From Marinobacter sp. ELB17 (GTDB lineage: Bacteria > Pseudomonadota > Gammaproteobacteria > Pseudomonadales > Oleiphilaceae), in NCBI RefSeq assembly GCF_000169375.1, contig NZ_AAXY01000010.1, positions 1 to 64,000 of the forward strand: 64,000 nt of DNA. Reading direction: 5' to 3'. The first letter of the stretch is position 1; the number at the start of each line of letters is the position of its first letter. Position numbers and translations under genes: made by a program. This document shows, piece after piece, positions 7,379-15,037 of the stretch. The notes below the pieces were generated by a model. That model did not search any database, was not told where the DNA came from, and saw only the letters and a program-made list of their open reading frames with translations.

Positions 7379-8644
7379 ATGATTATGCTTTTGTGTACTG
7401 TTTTATCCACTGTGAGAAGGTCCAACAACCGGGGACCGTGGTCACGGCAGTATCTGGCACTATTTTGTTACAGCCCGTCATTCGGTTTCGACGCACGTCA
7501 ATGGATATTGCGGCTGGTCCCACTATTATTGCTGCTGGTTTGGCTACCGGCTCAAGCGGAAGATTACACCTTCACTAACAGTATCCCAACAGACAATATT
7601 CCAGCAGCCTGCGCAGGACCTGTGAGTGATGTTTACACCTGCACTCCACTAACGCTTGCCGCCGGGGACACTATCACCATCACAGAGCCAACCGCTATCA
7701 ATGTCAGCGGTGACTTCACAACCGACAGCTCCACCCAAATCAATGCAGCAGGAAACCCCTCCGACCTGACTATTACGGTTACCGGGATTACCGATTTGGG
7801 CGCCAACACAATTCTTAAAGGAAACATTATTGGCAACAACACCACAACTGGCACCATCACCATTGGTGCTAACAGCCAAGTTGAAGGTGACCTGACCACA
7901 ACCACAGCAGGCGTCATCAACATCGGTTCTGACAGCACCATAGTCGGCAAACTCACCACCAAATCTGGTGCCATAAACGTCGGCGATAGAAGCACGGTCA
8001 CAGGTTCGATCAGCTCTAGTCTGGCGGGTGTTATAACAATCGGTGATGACAGCAGCATAGTCGGCAATCTCAACACCCTAGCTGGTGCCATCAACGTCGG
8101 CGATAGAAGCACGATCACAGGTTCGATCCTCTCTAGTGGGGCGGGTGCTATCACAATAGGAGCTGACGCAAAAGTTACGGGCGATGTCGCCACCACCTAC
8201 CTCGGCAGCGAGATTGGTGCCGGCGCTATCACCATCAAAAGCGGTAGCGAAGTCAATGGCTCGGTCACCACTAACGCCGGTGCAATTACAGTTGAGGAAG
8301 ACGCAAAAGTTGACGGCAACGTCAGCACCAACGATGGAGCCATTACAGTTGGGACTAACGCAAATATTGGCAGTAGTGTCTGCTCCGGCAACTCCGGCGC
8401 TATCACCATCGGGGCTAGCGCAAACGTTGGCGGCAATGTTGAAACCGCCACAGCAGGCGCTATCACTGTTGGCACTTTGGCTAACGTCACGGGCAGGGTC
8501 AAAGTCCATAACGCTGGCGCTTTAACAATCGGGGCTGGTGCAACAGTCGGCGACAGAATTGGTACAAGTTGCAAGGTTGTTGCCCCCCCCATTTCACTAC
8601 CACGAATAATATCGCGCCAGTGGCGTCAAATTTTTATGCGTTAG
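7379..8644 (+). CDS. Secreted repetitive beta-solenoid-like protein in the pilin operon (pilY1 position)
   Basis: The frame encodes 421 residues. The true start is unclear: the first ~43 residues look non-native, then a signal peptide (LRLVPLLLLLVWLPAQA) precedes a mature start EDYTF. The rest is about 16 imperfect turns of the kind GAITIGADAKVTGDVxTT, alternating short beta strands with Gly, Asn or Asp turns. This predicts a right-handed beta-solenoid resembling bactofilin-like or MshQ-type surface proteins. In related bacteria pilX is followed by the large tip adhesin pilY1; here this gene takes that place before pilE. The C-terminus after a C8 tract (8583-8590) lacks the repeat pattern and may be a frameshifted end. 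The function is not established; a pilus-associated surface or tip role is inferred from position. Confidence 0.6.
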   Translation: MIMLLCTVLSTVRRSNNRGPWSRQYLALFCYSPSFGFDARQWILRLVPLLLLLVWLPAQAEDYTFTNSIPTDNIPAACAGPVSDVYTCTPLTLAAGDTITITEPTAINVSGDFTTDSSTQINAAGNPSDLTITVTGITDLGANTILKGNIIGNNTTTGTITIGANSQVEGDLTTTTAGVINIGSDSTIVGKLTTKSGAINVGDRSTVTGSISSSLAGVITIGDDSSIVGNLNTLAGAINVGDRSTITGSILSSGAGAITIGADAKVTGDVATTYLGSEIGAGAITIKSGSEVNGSVTTNAGAITVEEDAKVDGNVSTNDGAITVGTNANIGSSVCSGNSGAITIGASANVGGNVETATAGAITVGTLANVTGRVKVHNAGALTIGAGATVGDRIGTSCKVVAPPISLPRIISRQWRQIFMR

Positions 8645-8663
8645 CAGAAAAAATACCCCCCCC
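8583..8663 (+). repeat. Two C8 homopolymer tracts at the 3' end of the solenoid gene
   Basis: Eight cytosines lie at 8583-8590 inside the coding frame and eight more at 8656-8663 just downstream. One extra C in the first tract would remove the stop at 8642 and extend the frame through the second tract to about 8699, overlapping the start of pilE. Slipped-strand variation is therefore possible, as is a sequencing error. Confidence 0.5.
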
Positions 8664-8686
8664 GCACTCAATCAGGAGTATGTTTT

Positions 8687-9169
8687 ATGCGATTTAATTT
8701 CCACTCGCTCAAACCCTCACCGTGGCGGTTTAGTTCCGGGTTTACCTTGATCGAGCTCATGATCGCGGTGGTAATTGTCGCAATTTTAGCCAGCATAGCG
8801 CTGCCGTCTTATACCCAGTACATAGCGCGCGCAAAGCGGGCCGACGCCCGAACCCAGTTGTTGCAGGTTGCCCAGTTTATGCAGCGTTTTTATGCTGCCA
8901 ATGACAGTTTTAAAAAAGATCGCGCCGACAACGATGTGATCGATCAAATCCCAGACAACCTGAAGCAGTCGCCTGAAGCCGGCAGCGCGATCTATCAGCT
9001 TTCAATTCCCACGGCAACGCTGACTGCTGTCGGTTATGAGCTCAGAATGACTCCCGTTACCGGTGGATCGATGGGTGCGGATTCTTGTGGAACCTATACC
9101 CTGACCTCAACTGGCGTGCGCGGCGTTTTAGTCGGCGACGCAGCCCTGCGCGACACTTGCTGGAAATAA
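8687..9169 (+). CDS. pilE: Type IV pilin-like protein PilE
   Basis: The 160-residue protein has the classical prepilin N-terminus (SGFTLIELMIAVVIVAILA) with Glu at +5, then the amphipathic alpha-helix and a C-terminal region with a Cys pair (DSCGTYTL and the final CWK) forming the D-loop. AGGAG at 8672 precedes the ATG. It closes the minor pilin operon, where PilE serves as a minor pilin linking the tip complex to the main fibre. Confidence 0.9.
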   Translation: MRFNFHSLKPSPWRFSSGFTLIELMIAVVIVAILASIALPSYTQYIARAKRADARTQLLQVAQFMQRFYAANDSFKKDRADNDVIDQIPDNLKQSPEAGSAIYQLSIPTATLTAVGYELRMTPVTGGSMGADSCGTYTLTSTGVRGVLVGDAALRDTCWK

Positions 9170-9447
9170 GCAACGCGTTTTCAAATCCCAAGCGCTGGGG
9201 GTTGAGATAGCTTCAAAACGAGCTGTCCCAGTCGCTGAGATTTTTAAACGCATCGAAGACACAACGGTTATAGAGACAGGCACCTCTACGCACACACCAG
9301 CCCGAGAAAAATGAGCAAAGGCCTCTACTCTTATTTAGCTGATGCTCAAAATTTCCTGCTGGCAGACCTATTGACAGGGGGCAGGCATTCCAGAGGAGGG
9401 GTGGAGTGGTTGTCCCTGTCCCTTCTTTTTTCCTTTATATCATATCC

Positions 9448-9646
9448 CACCCCGACCTGGCCGCCCAGATCAAGGCCAGCCAGCGCGGCGAAGCCCGACA
9501 TGACGTGGCCGGAGGCGGTTGAACTCGTTAAAGACTATGGCCGCGCACTTCAGGGCCACCTGGAAGACCAATACGTCACCGGCCGCATTAAACAGTGGCT
9601 GAACTACCTGCGCCGAGGCCTCCCGGAAGCCGAAACGCTAAAGTAA
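9448..9646 (+). pseudogene. 3' fragment of a tRNA-dihydrouridine synthase (DusC-like)
   Basis: The last 43 codons (MTWPEAVELVKDYGRAL then RIKQWLNYLRRGLPEAE) match the C-terminal helical domain of DusC/Dus enzymes. Just upstream another frame encodes HPDLAAQIKASQRGE, the preceding part of the same domain, so there is a frameshift near 9496. The catalytic TIM-barrel is missing. The open frame that starts at 9311 joins unrelated sequence to this remnant. Confidence 0.6.
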
Positions 9647-10320
9647 CGCGCGGCGTAATAGACGCTCAAGTGTCTGCAAACCCTATACTGACAAGGCCAT
9701 ATCATGGGCTGACGTTTCGGTCCGTACGCGACCTCAAAAGAAGGCTCACCCCATAGTTGCCCAAGAATTCACGAGATGGGAAACTCATAGCATTCAGAGG
9801 GTTCGCTGGGTACATCACGCGGATGTTTCGCTGTCCGGATAAATGAGGAAAAAATTGCTATAAACAACAGAACCAAGCTCTCCCAGGGGTAGATCGAGAA
9901 CTTTGGAGCAAAGAAACACCAAGGCATTCAACGCCAGGTAAGAAACTCACTCACTTCTTTAGGCCCCCTATCTCTGGGATGCCTCATTTGGTGGAAGTGG
10001 ATAAAAAAACGGATTCAGTACCAGTACAACGTTTCGGTACGAAGACTGTAGCGATTGACACGAATGACCGCGCGAACTTGATCGCGAAGACGCGGTTGAG
10101 GTTGTGTGCTGTTTAATTTGGCGAAAATCCCTTTTTTTGTATAAATGTACAGCATTATTGATTAAGTAAAATCACGAACTCAAGCGATTACATGGTGGTG
10201 CAGGAATGATTAGTCTAAGCTATTGTTAAATATGAGTCTTGCTCCGCGTGGTGTGGCAGAAACGCGGCATTATCGAGAACGCACTTTTTTGCAATATCGT
10301 GGAATTCGGTATAGTTGCTA
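9647..10320. other. Non-coding stretch before the cassette array
   Basis: No gene is supported here. The stretch ends at the inferred beginning of the first cassette (ATTAAAGG at 10319). If the array descends from a complete integron, the attI site and integrase promoter region would have lain here, but I cannot recognise an attI site. AT-rich blocks around 10128-10160 and 10220-10235 could serve as promoters. Confidence 0.4.
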
Positions 10321-10333
10321 TTAAAGGTGAATT

Positions 10334-10717
10334 ATGAAATTTGAGAAATATCAAGAATTTTTCCAATGGATGACCTCTGGTGCGGCAGCTGCCTCACTGG
10401 TTCTGTTCGTGTTTGTTCCTTCCGTGAATGGAGTCAGCGCTGGCTTTAAAATTTTCTCGGCGTGTCTTTTCTTGTTCGCCATGTTGACCTTGGTCGCAGC
10501 AACAGCAATCGGAAAATTGATCGCGGATTCCAAAAAAGAGAACGCAAAGGCAGAGAATATTCATTCGTTGGTAACTACTGCCGGTTTTACCTCGTTTTTT
10601 ATAGGTCTAACAACATTGGCGGTGAACATGAGCCTCTGGTTGTCCATCCCACTAATGCTCGGCTTGGTAATCGCCCTTGTCGCTTTTGGAAGAGCGCACG
10701 ACTCTCTGCTCCCATAG
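10334..10717 (+). CDS. Cassette-borne four-helix membrane protein
   Basis: The 127-residue protein has four hydrophobic segments (about residues 15-31, 38-58, 80-97 and 100-120) joined by short loops, with a charged cytoplasmic stretch (ADSKKENAKAEN) in the middle. I recognise no family. It lies immediately upstream of an attC site in the same orientation, and its ATG is about 13 bases after the inferred cassette boundary. Both are typical of integron gene cassettes, which often encode small proteins of unknown function. Confidence 0.6.
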   Translation: MKFEKYQEFFQWMTSGAAAASLVLFVFVPSVNGVSAGFKIFSACLFLFAMLTLVAATAIGKLIADSKKENAKAENIHSLVTTAGFTSFFIGLTTLAVNMSLWLSIPLMLGLVIALVAFGRAHDSLLP

Positions 10718-10721
10718 CACC

Positions 10722-10805
10722 CTTTAACCAAGCCAGGCACGGCGACGCCTTTTTCGTTGCGGCTTCGCCTCCACTAAAAAGCCGCGCATGCTGGCGGCGT
10801 TATGC
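10722..10805 (+). other. attC site 1
   Basis: The site begins with a CTTTAAC core and ends with GTTATGC at 10799-10805. Between them are partly complementary arms (GCCAG near the left, CTGGC near the right) and a central imperfect stem. The next cassette starts TTATGCC, and that cassette's own attC begins GGCATAAC, exactly the complement expected of a cassette excised as a circle. Confidence 0.75.
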
Positions 10806-10806
10806 C

Positions 10807-11103
10807 CTACAGCAAATGCACCTCGGGTAGCATGCGCTTGTGCAGAATACGGATAATTTCAGCAACACCCTCGGTGGATAGACGGTAAAAAATGATATGG
10901 CTCCCTTGAGGATACTGCCGGTAACCCGCGCTTATCTGGTCGCAGACTTGCCCTAGGTTTGGATTTTCGCCCAAAAGATGGAAGCAATGATCGAACTGAA
11001 GAATGTAGTGGTTTCGCTGGCCGCGACCCCATTCACTTTCCGTGTAAAGTGCAATAGATTTGAGATCAGCTTTAGCCTTTCTAGAAAGCTTAAAGTTCGG
11101 CAT
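10807..11103 (-). CDS. parE: RelE/ParE-type toxin
   Basis: The 98-residue protein has the ParE fold signature: an N-terminal strand (KLSRKAKADLKSIALYT), a helical hairpin with NPNLGQ, and the C-terminal strand (GSHIIFYRL then IIRILHKRMLP). ParE toxins inhibit DNA gyrase, and relatives act as ribosome-dependent RNases. The start overlaps the antitoxin stop by one base (TGATG). The gene lies antisense to the attC sites, so it needs its own promoter, as is usual for toxin-antitoxin cassettes. Confidence 0.85.
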   Translation of the reverse strand: MPNFKLSRKAKADLKSIALYTESEWGRGQRNHYILQFDHCFHLLGENPNLGQVCDQISAGYRQYPQGSHIIFYRLSTEGVAEIIRILHKRMLPEVHLL

Positions 11104-11342
11104 CAGTGTCCTTCACTGTCCAGCTCACGGATGAAGGAGTCATAGGAATAGTCCTCAAAACCACTGTCCTCGCCGTCTTTAAGCATTTTACGCAACGTGG
11201 TTAGGCGGGTTTCGGACACTTCAAGCAGGCGCAAGCCTGCACGAACGATCTCGCTGGTTGAGCTGTATCGGCCGTTTTTGATCTGTTCTGTAATGAACGC
11301 ATCAAAATGCTGGCCTAGAGTGATGCTGGTGTTCTTTTGCAT
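11103..11342 (-). CDS. parD: ParD-like antitoxin
   Basis: The 79-residue protein has the ribbon-helix-helix N-terminus of ParD/CopG antitoxins (SITLGQHFDAFITEQIKNGRY then STSEIVRAGLRLLE) and an acidic, disordered C-terminus that would wrap ParE. It is first in the pair and probably autorepresses through the perfect palindrome at 11358-11374, sixteen bases before its ATG. Confidence 0.87.
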   Translation of the reverse strand: MQKNTSITLGQHFDAFITEQIKNGRYSSTSEIVRAGLRLLEVSETRLTTLRKMLKDGEDSGFEDYSYDSFIRELDSEGH

Positions 11343-11357
11343 AATGCCATCTCATTA

Positions 11358-11374
11358 ATACCAATAATTGGTAT
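11358..11374 (-). promoter_or_regulatory. Palindromic operator upstream of parD
   Basis: A perfect 17-base palindrome (ATACCAAT, central A, ATTGGTAT) sits just upstream of parD and within its likely promoter. Ribbon-helix-helix antitoxins bind such palindromes to repress their own operon. The role is inferred from position and symmetry. Confidence 0.6.
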
Positions 11375-11388
11375 ATTTTGGTTCAGGC

Positions 11389-11473
11389 GGCATAACAAGT
11401 CAATTAAATACGTTCCGGTCCTGCGGGCCTCCACCGGACGCGCTAAAAACCGCGCGCCGCTTATCTCAGCGTT
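11389..11473 (+). other. attC site 2, split by the IS1182-type element
   Basis: The site starts with GGCATAAC and runs through partly complementary arms (TTCCGG and CCGGAC, CGCGC and GCCGC) to GTT at 11471-11473, where the insertion sequence begins. The missing end of the core resumes at 13302 as GTTAGATGC, so the uninterrupted site would end in a consensus GTTAGAT core. It shares arms with attC site 4. Confidence 0.75.
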
Positions 11474-13301
11474 GAGGCTGTAGAAAAACCCCAAGTCGGA
11501 CCGATTTTGGTAGTATTGAGAAAACAGACAGGGAGCCGTCGGTGTGCCTCGTTTCAAGCACTACAACTACGACCAAGATACGATGGTTGTCATCAACTAC
11601 CAGGAGCAACTCCAGCCTGGCACCTTCGAGCACGCGGTTCACTACCTGATTGAACACAAGCTGGATCTGACGGTGTTTCACCCGAAATATCGCAACGACA
11701 ACACCGGCCGCCTGGCCTACGATCCCGCCATTCTGTTGAAGATCATTCTGTTTGCTTATTCCAAAGGCATCACCTCCAGCCGCGAGATCCAGTGGTGTTG
11801 CGAGACCAACATCATTTTCAAGGCACTGTCCTGCGATACCGTCCCGCACTTCACCACCCTGGCTAAGTTCGTTAGCCAGCACGCCGATGAGATTGAAGAA
11901 CTGTTCGAGCAAATACTGTTGGTGTGTCATGAGCAGGGTCTTTTGGGCAACGAACTGTTCGCCATAGATGGCTGCAAAATGTCATCAGACGCGGCGAAGG
12001 AATGGTCTGGCACCTTTAAAGAGCTGAGCGAAAAGCGGGCCAAGCTGAAGCGACTGATTCGCCACCACCTGCATGAGCATCACGAACGGGATGAGGCTGA
12101 AACCGAAGCGGAACTGGATCGAGATATTCGAAGGGCGAAAACCGTGCTCTCTCTGGATGAGTCGATGAAAAAAGTGGACCGTTTCCTGAAGACGAACAGC
12201 CCAAGGCTGGGCCAGGGTAAACGACTCAAGGAAGTGAAAAGCAACATCACCGATAACGAAAGCGGCAAGATGACCACCAGCAAAGGCACGATCCAGGGCT
12301 ATAACGGCGTGGCGACGGTGGACAAGAAACACCCGGTCATCATCGATGCACAAGCCTTCGGTGAAGGCCAGGAACATCACACGTTAAAGCCGGTGTTGGA
12401 GACGGTTCAGCGTCGTTATAAAAAGCTCGGCATTGCCGACAACATCTATCAAACCGGCGCGATCGTGACCGCCGACACCGGCTTCGCCAACGAAGCCAAT
12501 ATGCAGTACCTGCATGAGCAACAGATCAACGGTTACATTCCGGACAATCGTTTCCGCAGCCGTGATCCCAAATTCGCCGAGCAGAAAGAAAAGTACGGTA
12601 AGCGCCCGCAAACTCCATCGAAGAGCGGCTGGAAACACGTGATTCCAGCCAGTGAATTCCAGTTCGACCCGGTTACGATGACGTGCATCTGTCCCGCCGG
12701 AGAATCCCTGCGCCACGAAGGCACCCGAACCGACCAAAATGGCGTACCCAGAGTCCGCTTCCAAGGCCGGTTATTGCAGTGTCGCCACTGTCCAAAAAAA
12801 CATCAATGCATGCAAAACCCCAGCTCAGCAGATCATCGTAAAGGCAAAGGAAGACAGGTCTCTTACACTCTGGAACTCAGGCGAGGCCCAACGTATACCG
12901 ACTGGATGAAACACCGAGTCGATAGCCAACAAGGCAAAGCGATTTACGGTCATCGCATGTCCGTGGTTGAGCCCGTGTTCGGCAACATTGGCAGTAACAA
13001 ACGTCTGAATCGCATCAGCCTGCGAACTAAGAAAAAAGTGCAGGGTCAGTGGCAGTTGTATTGCCTGGTGCATAATATTGAGAAGCTGGCGAATTATGGG
13101 CAGTTAGCAGCATGAAACCAGGGCTAGGATATGGCCAGATATAGGTCACAGACGGCCATGTGTAGAATGTTCAGCGCCGGATATCAATAATGCTGTAGTG
13201 TTACCAGTAAATGATCAAACTTGCGCCAGTTGATCGCCGGGTGCGAAAAAACAACAGAGTGGCTGCGGATTAGGCTCTGAAAAGGGTTTTTCTACAGCCT
13301 C
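11474..13301 (+). mobile_element. IS1182-family insertion sequence inserted in an attC core
   Basis: Perfect 18-base terminal inverted repeats (GAGGCTGTAGAAAAACCC at 11474-11491 and its complement at 13284-13301) bound the 1828-base element. GTT is repeated on both sides, consistent with a 3-base target duplication. It contains one transposase gene and looks complete. The target is the GTT of the attC core. Confidence 0.85.
11544..13115 (+). CDS. IS1182 family transposase
   Basis: The 523-residue DDE transposase begins at a GTG preceded by a GGGAG ribosome-binding site. It shows the N-terminal IS1182/DUF772 domain (DPAILLKIILFAYSKGITSSREIQWCCETNI), a DGCK acidic motif, a central catalytic region with TADTGFANEANM, a zinc-finger-like CxHC segment (CRHCPKKHQC) and the C-terminal region (GHRMSVVEPVFGNI). 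No frameshift is seen. A diverged fragment of a related transposase lies at 54618. Confidence 0.9.
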   Translation: MPRFKHYNYDQDTMVVINYQEQLQPGTFEHAVHYLIEHKLDLTVFHPKYRNDNTGRLAYDPAILLKIILFAYSKGITSSREIQWCCETNIIFKALSCDTVPHFTTLAKFVSQHADEIEELFEQILLVCHEQGLLGNELFAIDGCKMSSDAAKEWSGTFKELSEKRAKLKRLIRHHLHEHHERDEAETEAELDRDIRRAKTVLSLDESMKKVDRFLKTNSPRLGQGKRLKEVKSNITDNESGKMTTSKGTIQGYNGVATVDKKHPVIIDAQAFGEGQEHHTLKPVLETVQRRYKKLGIADNIYQTGAIVTADTGFANEANMQYLHEQQINGYIPDNRFRSRDPKFAEQKEKYGKRPQTPSKSGWKHVIPASEFQFDPVTMTCICPAGESLRHEGTRTDQNGVPRVRFQGRLLQCRHCPKKHQCMQNPSSADHRKGKGRQVSYTLELRRGPTYTDWMKHRVDSQQGKAIYGHRMSVVEPVFGNIGSNKRLNRISLRTKKKVQGQWQLYCLVHNIEKLANYGQLAA

Positions 13302-13323
13302 GTTAGATGCACGGAGTAAAACT

Positions 13324-13707
13324 ATGAAAGCTATGCTTACCATTGTGCTGTTACTTTTCCTGTCCGGTTGTGCATCGACGCATATGAAGCAATACCTTGG
13401 AAAAGATATTCGTGAAGTAATACTCGATTCCGGCCCCCCCATAAATGCATTGGATATGGGCGATGGGGTACGAGCTTTTCAGTTCACGTGGGGTGGCGGA
13501 ACTTACAGTATGCCGAGCACTACCACTACACAGGGAACTGTTACCTCCTACGGAAATAGTGCTTGGTTTTCTGCAAATTCAATTACTACTGGCGGAGGCA
13601 CTTTCCATAGCGAAGGGTGCATAATAAACTATCTTACAACATGGAGTAGTGCCCGCCAAACATGGATCGTGAGTGACATTAGGTATCCTAAACGTCTTGT
13701 CTGCTAA
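13324..13707 (+). CDS. Cassette-borne lipoprotein
   Basis: The 127-residue protein starts with a lipoprotein signal peptide (MLTIVLLLFLSGCAS; lipobox LSGC). The mature part is small, rich in Ser, Thr and Gly, and holds a Cys pair near the C-terminus. Its start lies 21 bases after the cassette boundary and attC site 3 follows the stop by a few bases, so it is the single gene of its cassette. Similar small lipoproteins are common integron cassette products; the function is unknown. Confidence 0.7.
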   Translation: MKAMLTIVLLLFLSGCASTHMKQYLGKDIREVILDSGPPINALDMGDGVRAFQFTWGGGTYSMPSTTTTQGTVTSYGNSAWFSANSITTGGGTFHSEGCIINYLTTWSSARQTWIVSDIRYPKRLVC

Positions 13708-13712
13708 CGCGG

Positions 13713-13767
13713 CATCTAACAAATAAGGATAGGTCGCGCGCAGCCGCGACCTGATCCGGTGTTGGAC
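13713..13767 (+). other. attC site 3
   Basis: A compact 55-base site: CATCTAAC core at the left, an 8-base central stem (AGGTCGCG and CGCGACCT) and GTTGGAC at 13761-13767. The left core is the complement of GTTAGATG at 13302, the start of the same cassette, which confirms the cassette limits as about 13303-13761. Confidence 0.8.
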
Positions 13768-13963
13768 GAGCCCGGTGCTTCTCTATTAAGGAAATATCGT
13801 CGGCGAACTGAGAGGTGCTTTGGCCCTGGCATTGGGCGGTCATTTCCGTCAGGCCAGAGGTTCCCGTGACCCTCGGTGGAACCGATAGCCGATCTGTCCT
13901 GGTGGTGGTGTCATAGGGTGCTCTGATCCCTCCCTGTGAGGTGCATGTCGGACGGATGTAGGC

Positions 13964-15037
13964 CTATGCCAGACATCGTCGCCGGGTTGTCGGCACGGGC
14001 CACCGGCAGGGGCGCCGCCAAAGCGTGATGCCCATGGGCTCGCCACAGCAGGGGCAAATGCGTTGTTTCCGGGGTTGGGTGACGATCCCGGGTAGCGCGA
14101 CCCGCAAGAGCCACTGCAACCGGTGTAAGGTTTTGCGGGCACCGCCGTGCAGGAACCCGTATTCCCGCACCCGTCGCAGCCCCTTGGGCAGGACGTGCTG
14201 CAGAACCCGCCAGAGGAACCGGCTCGCCGGTTCGGTCAGGGTCTGCCAGCGCCGGGTCTGACTGTCCTGGTAGCGGAAGGTGACTTGCTCACCGTCGTAA
14301 TCCACGATGTTTTGCTCCCGCAGTACACCGCGATACAGATAGCGGGCCAGATAGGTCAGCGCCTGGTCGCCACGGCCGACCTGCTCGCACTGGGCGACCC
14401 AGTGCCCGGGAATCGATTCCGGCAAGGTAAAGCCTTGCTCGCGCATCCGGGTGAGGAATTTGGCGCGGAACACGGTGGCCAGGGCCCGGCCGTTGAACAG
14501 GTATCGCCCGGCCCGGGCGTGCCAGTGATGGCCCGTCAGCCCGCCCCCAGGGACCACGATGTGGACATGGGGGTGGAAAGCCAGGCGCCGGGAGTGGGTG
14601 TGCAACACCCCGACCAGCCCGAGCTGGCTCCCCAGGCGTGTATCGTTACGGGCGAACTGGGCGAGGACCTCCCGGGCGACCTGGAACAGGGTGTGGCAGG
14701 TCCACCGGAGGTGGTGCCAGGCAAAGCCCCGCAACTGGGCCGGGAGGGTGAAGGTCACCAGGAAATAGTCCACCGGCAACAACTTCTGCCGCTGCCGGTC
14801 CAGCCATTGGCGGTTGGTGCCGTGCTGACAGGCCGGGCAACTGCGATGGCCGCAGGACGGGTACGCCTGTTGCACCTGCTGACAGGCGCGACAGTGATAG
14901 CGGACCTCGCCACAGGCGGGTGTGTGGCAGGCCAGGATCGACTGCAGGGCGGCGTGATGCTCCGGTCGCAGTCGCGCCCCGACGAACTGCTGCAGGCTGG
15001 CCTCATGATCGCGCAGAATCTGCGCCAGGGTGATCAT
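13964..15037 (-). CDS. IS91 family transposase (HUH, Y2)
   Basis: The 357-residue protein has an N-terminal zinc-binding region with clustered Cys and His (CGEVRYHCRACQQVQ, then CGHRSCPACQ). The HUH motif HPHVHIV lies near residue 155, and the paired tyrosines are in YLARYLYRG near residue 230. These are the catalytic features of rolling-circle Y2 transposases. The start overlaps the recombinase stop by 4 bases. The C-terminus ends in a basic Pro/Arg-rich tail with a CxxC pair and may be slightly altered. Confidence 0.9.
   Translation of the reverse strand: MITLAQILRDHEASLQQFVGARLRPEHHAALQSILACHTPACGEVRYHCRACQQVQQAYPSCGHRSCPACQHGTNRQWLDRQRQKLLPVDYFLVTFTLPAQLRGFAWHHLRWTCHTLFQVAREVLAQFARNDTRLGSQLGLVGVLHTHSRRLAFHPHVHIVVPGGGLTGHHWHARAGRYLFNGRALATVFRAKFLTRMREQGFTLPESIPGHWVAQCEQVGRGDQALTYLARYLYRGVLREQNIVDYDGEQVTFRYQDSQTRRWQTLTEPASRFLWRVLQHVLPKGLRRVREYGFLHGGARKTLHRLQWLLRVALPGIVTQPRKQRICPCCGEPMGITLWRRPCRWPVPTTRRRCLA

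Noticed and set aside
7633..8196. 187-residue minus-strand frame opposite the solenoid gene
   Set aside because: Its repeats are the mirror of the plus-strand repeats; there is no signal peptide or ribosome-binding site.
9311..9646. 111-residue plus-strand open frame taken as a complete gene
   Set aside because: Only its last 43 codons have family similarity (Dus C-terminus), and the preceding part of that domain lies in another frame, so it is a remnant.
9647..10320. attI site or integrase remnant before the cassette array
   Set aside because: I could not find an integrase-like coding segment or a recognisable attI; only the position suggests it.
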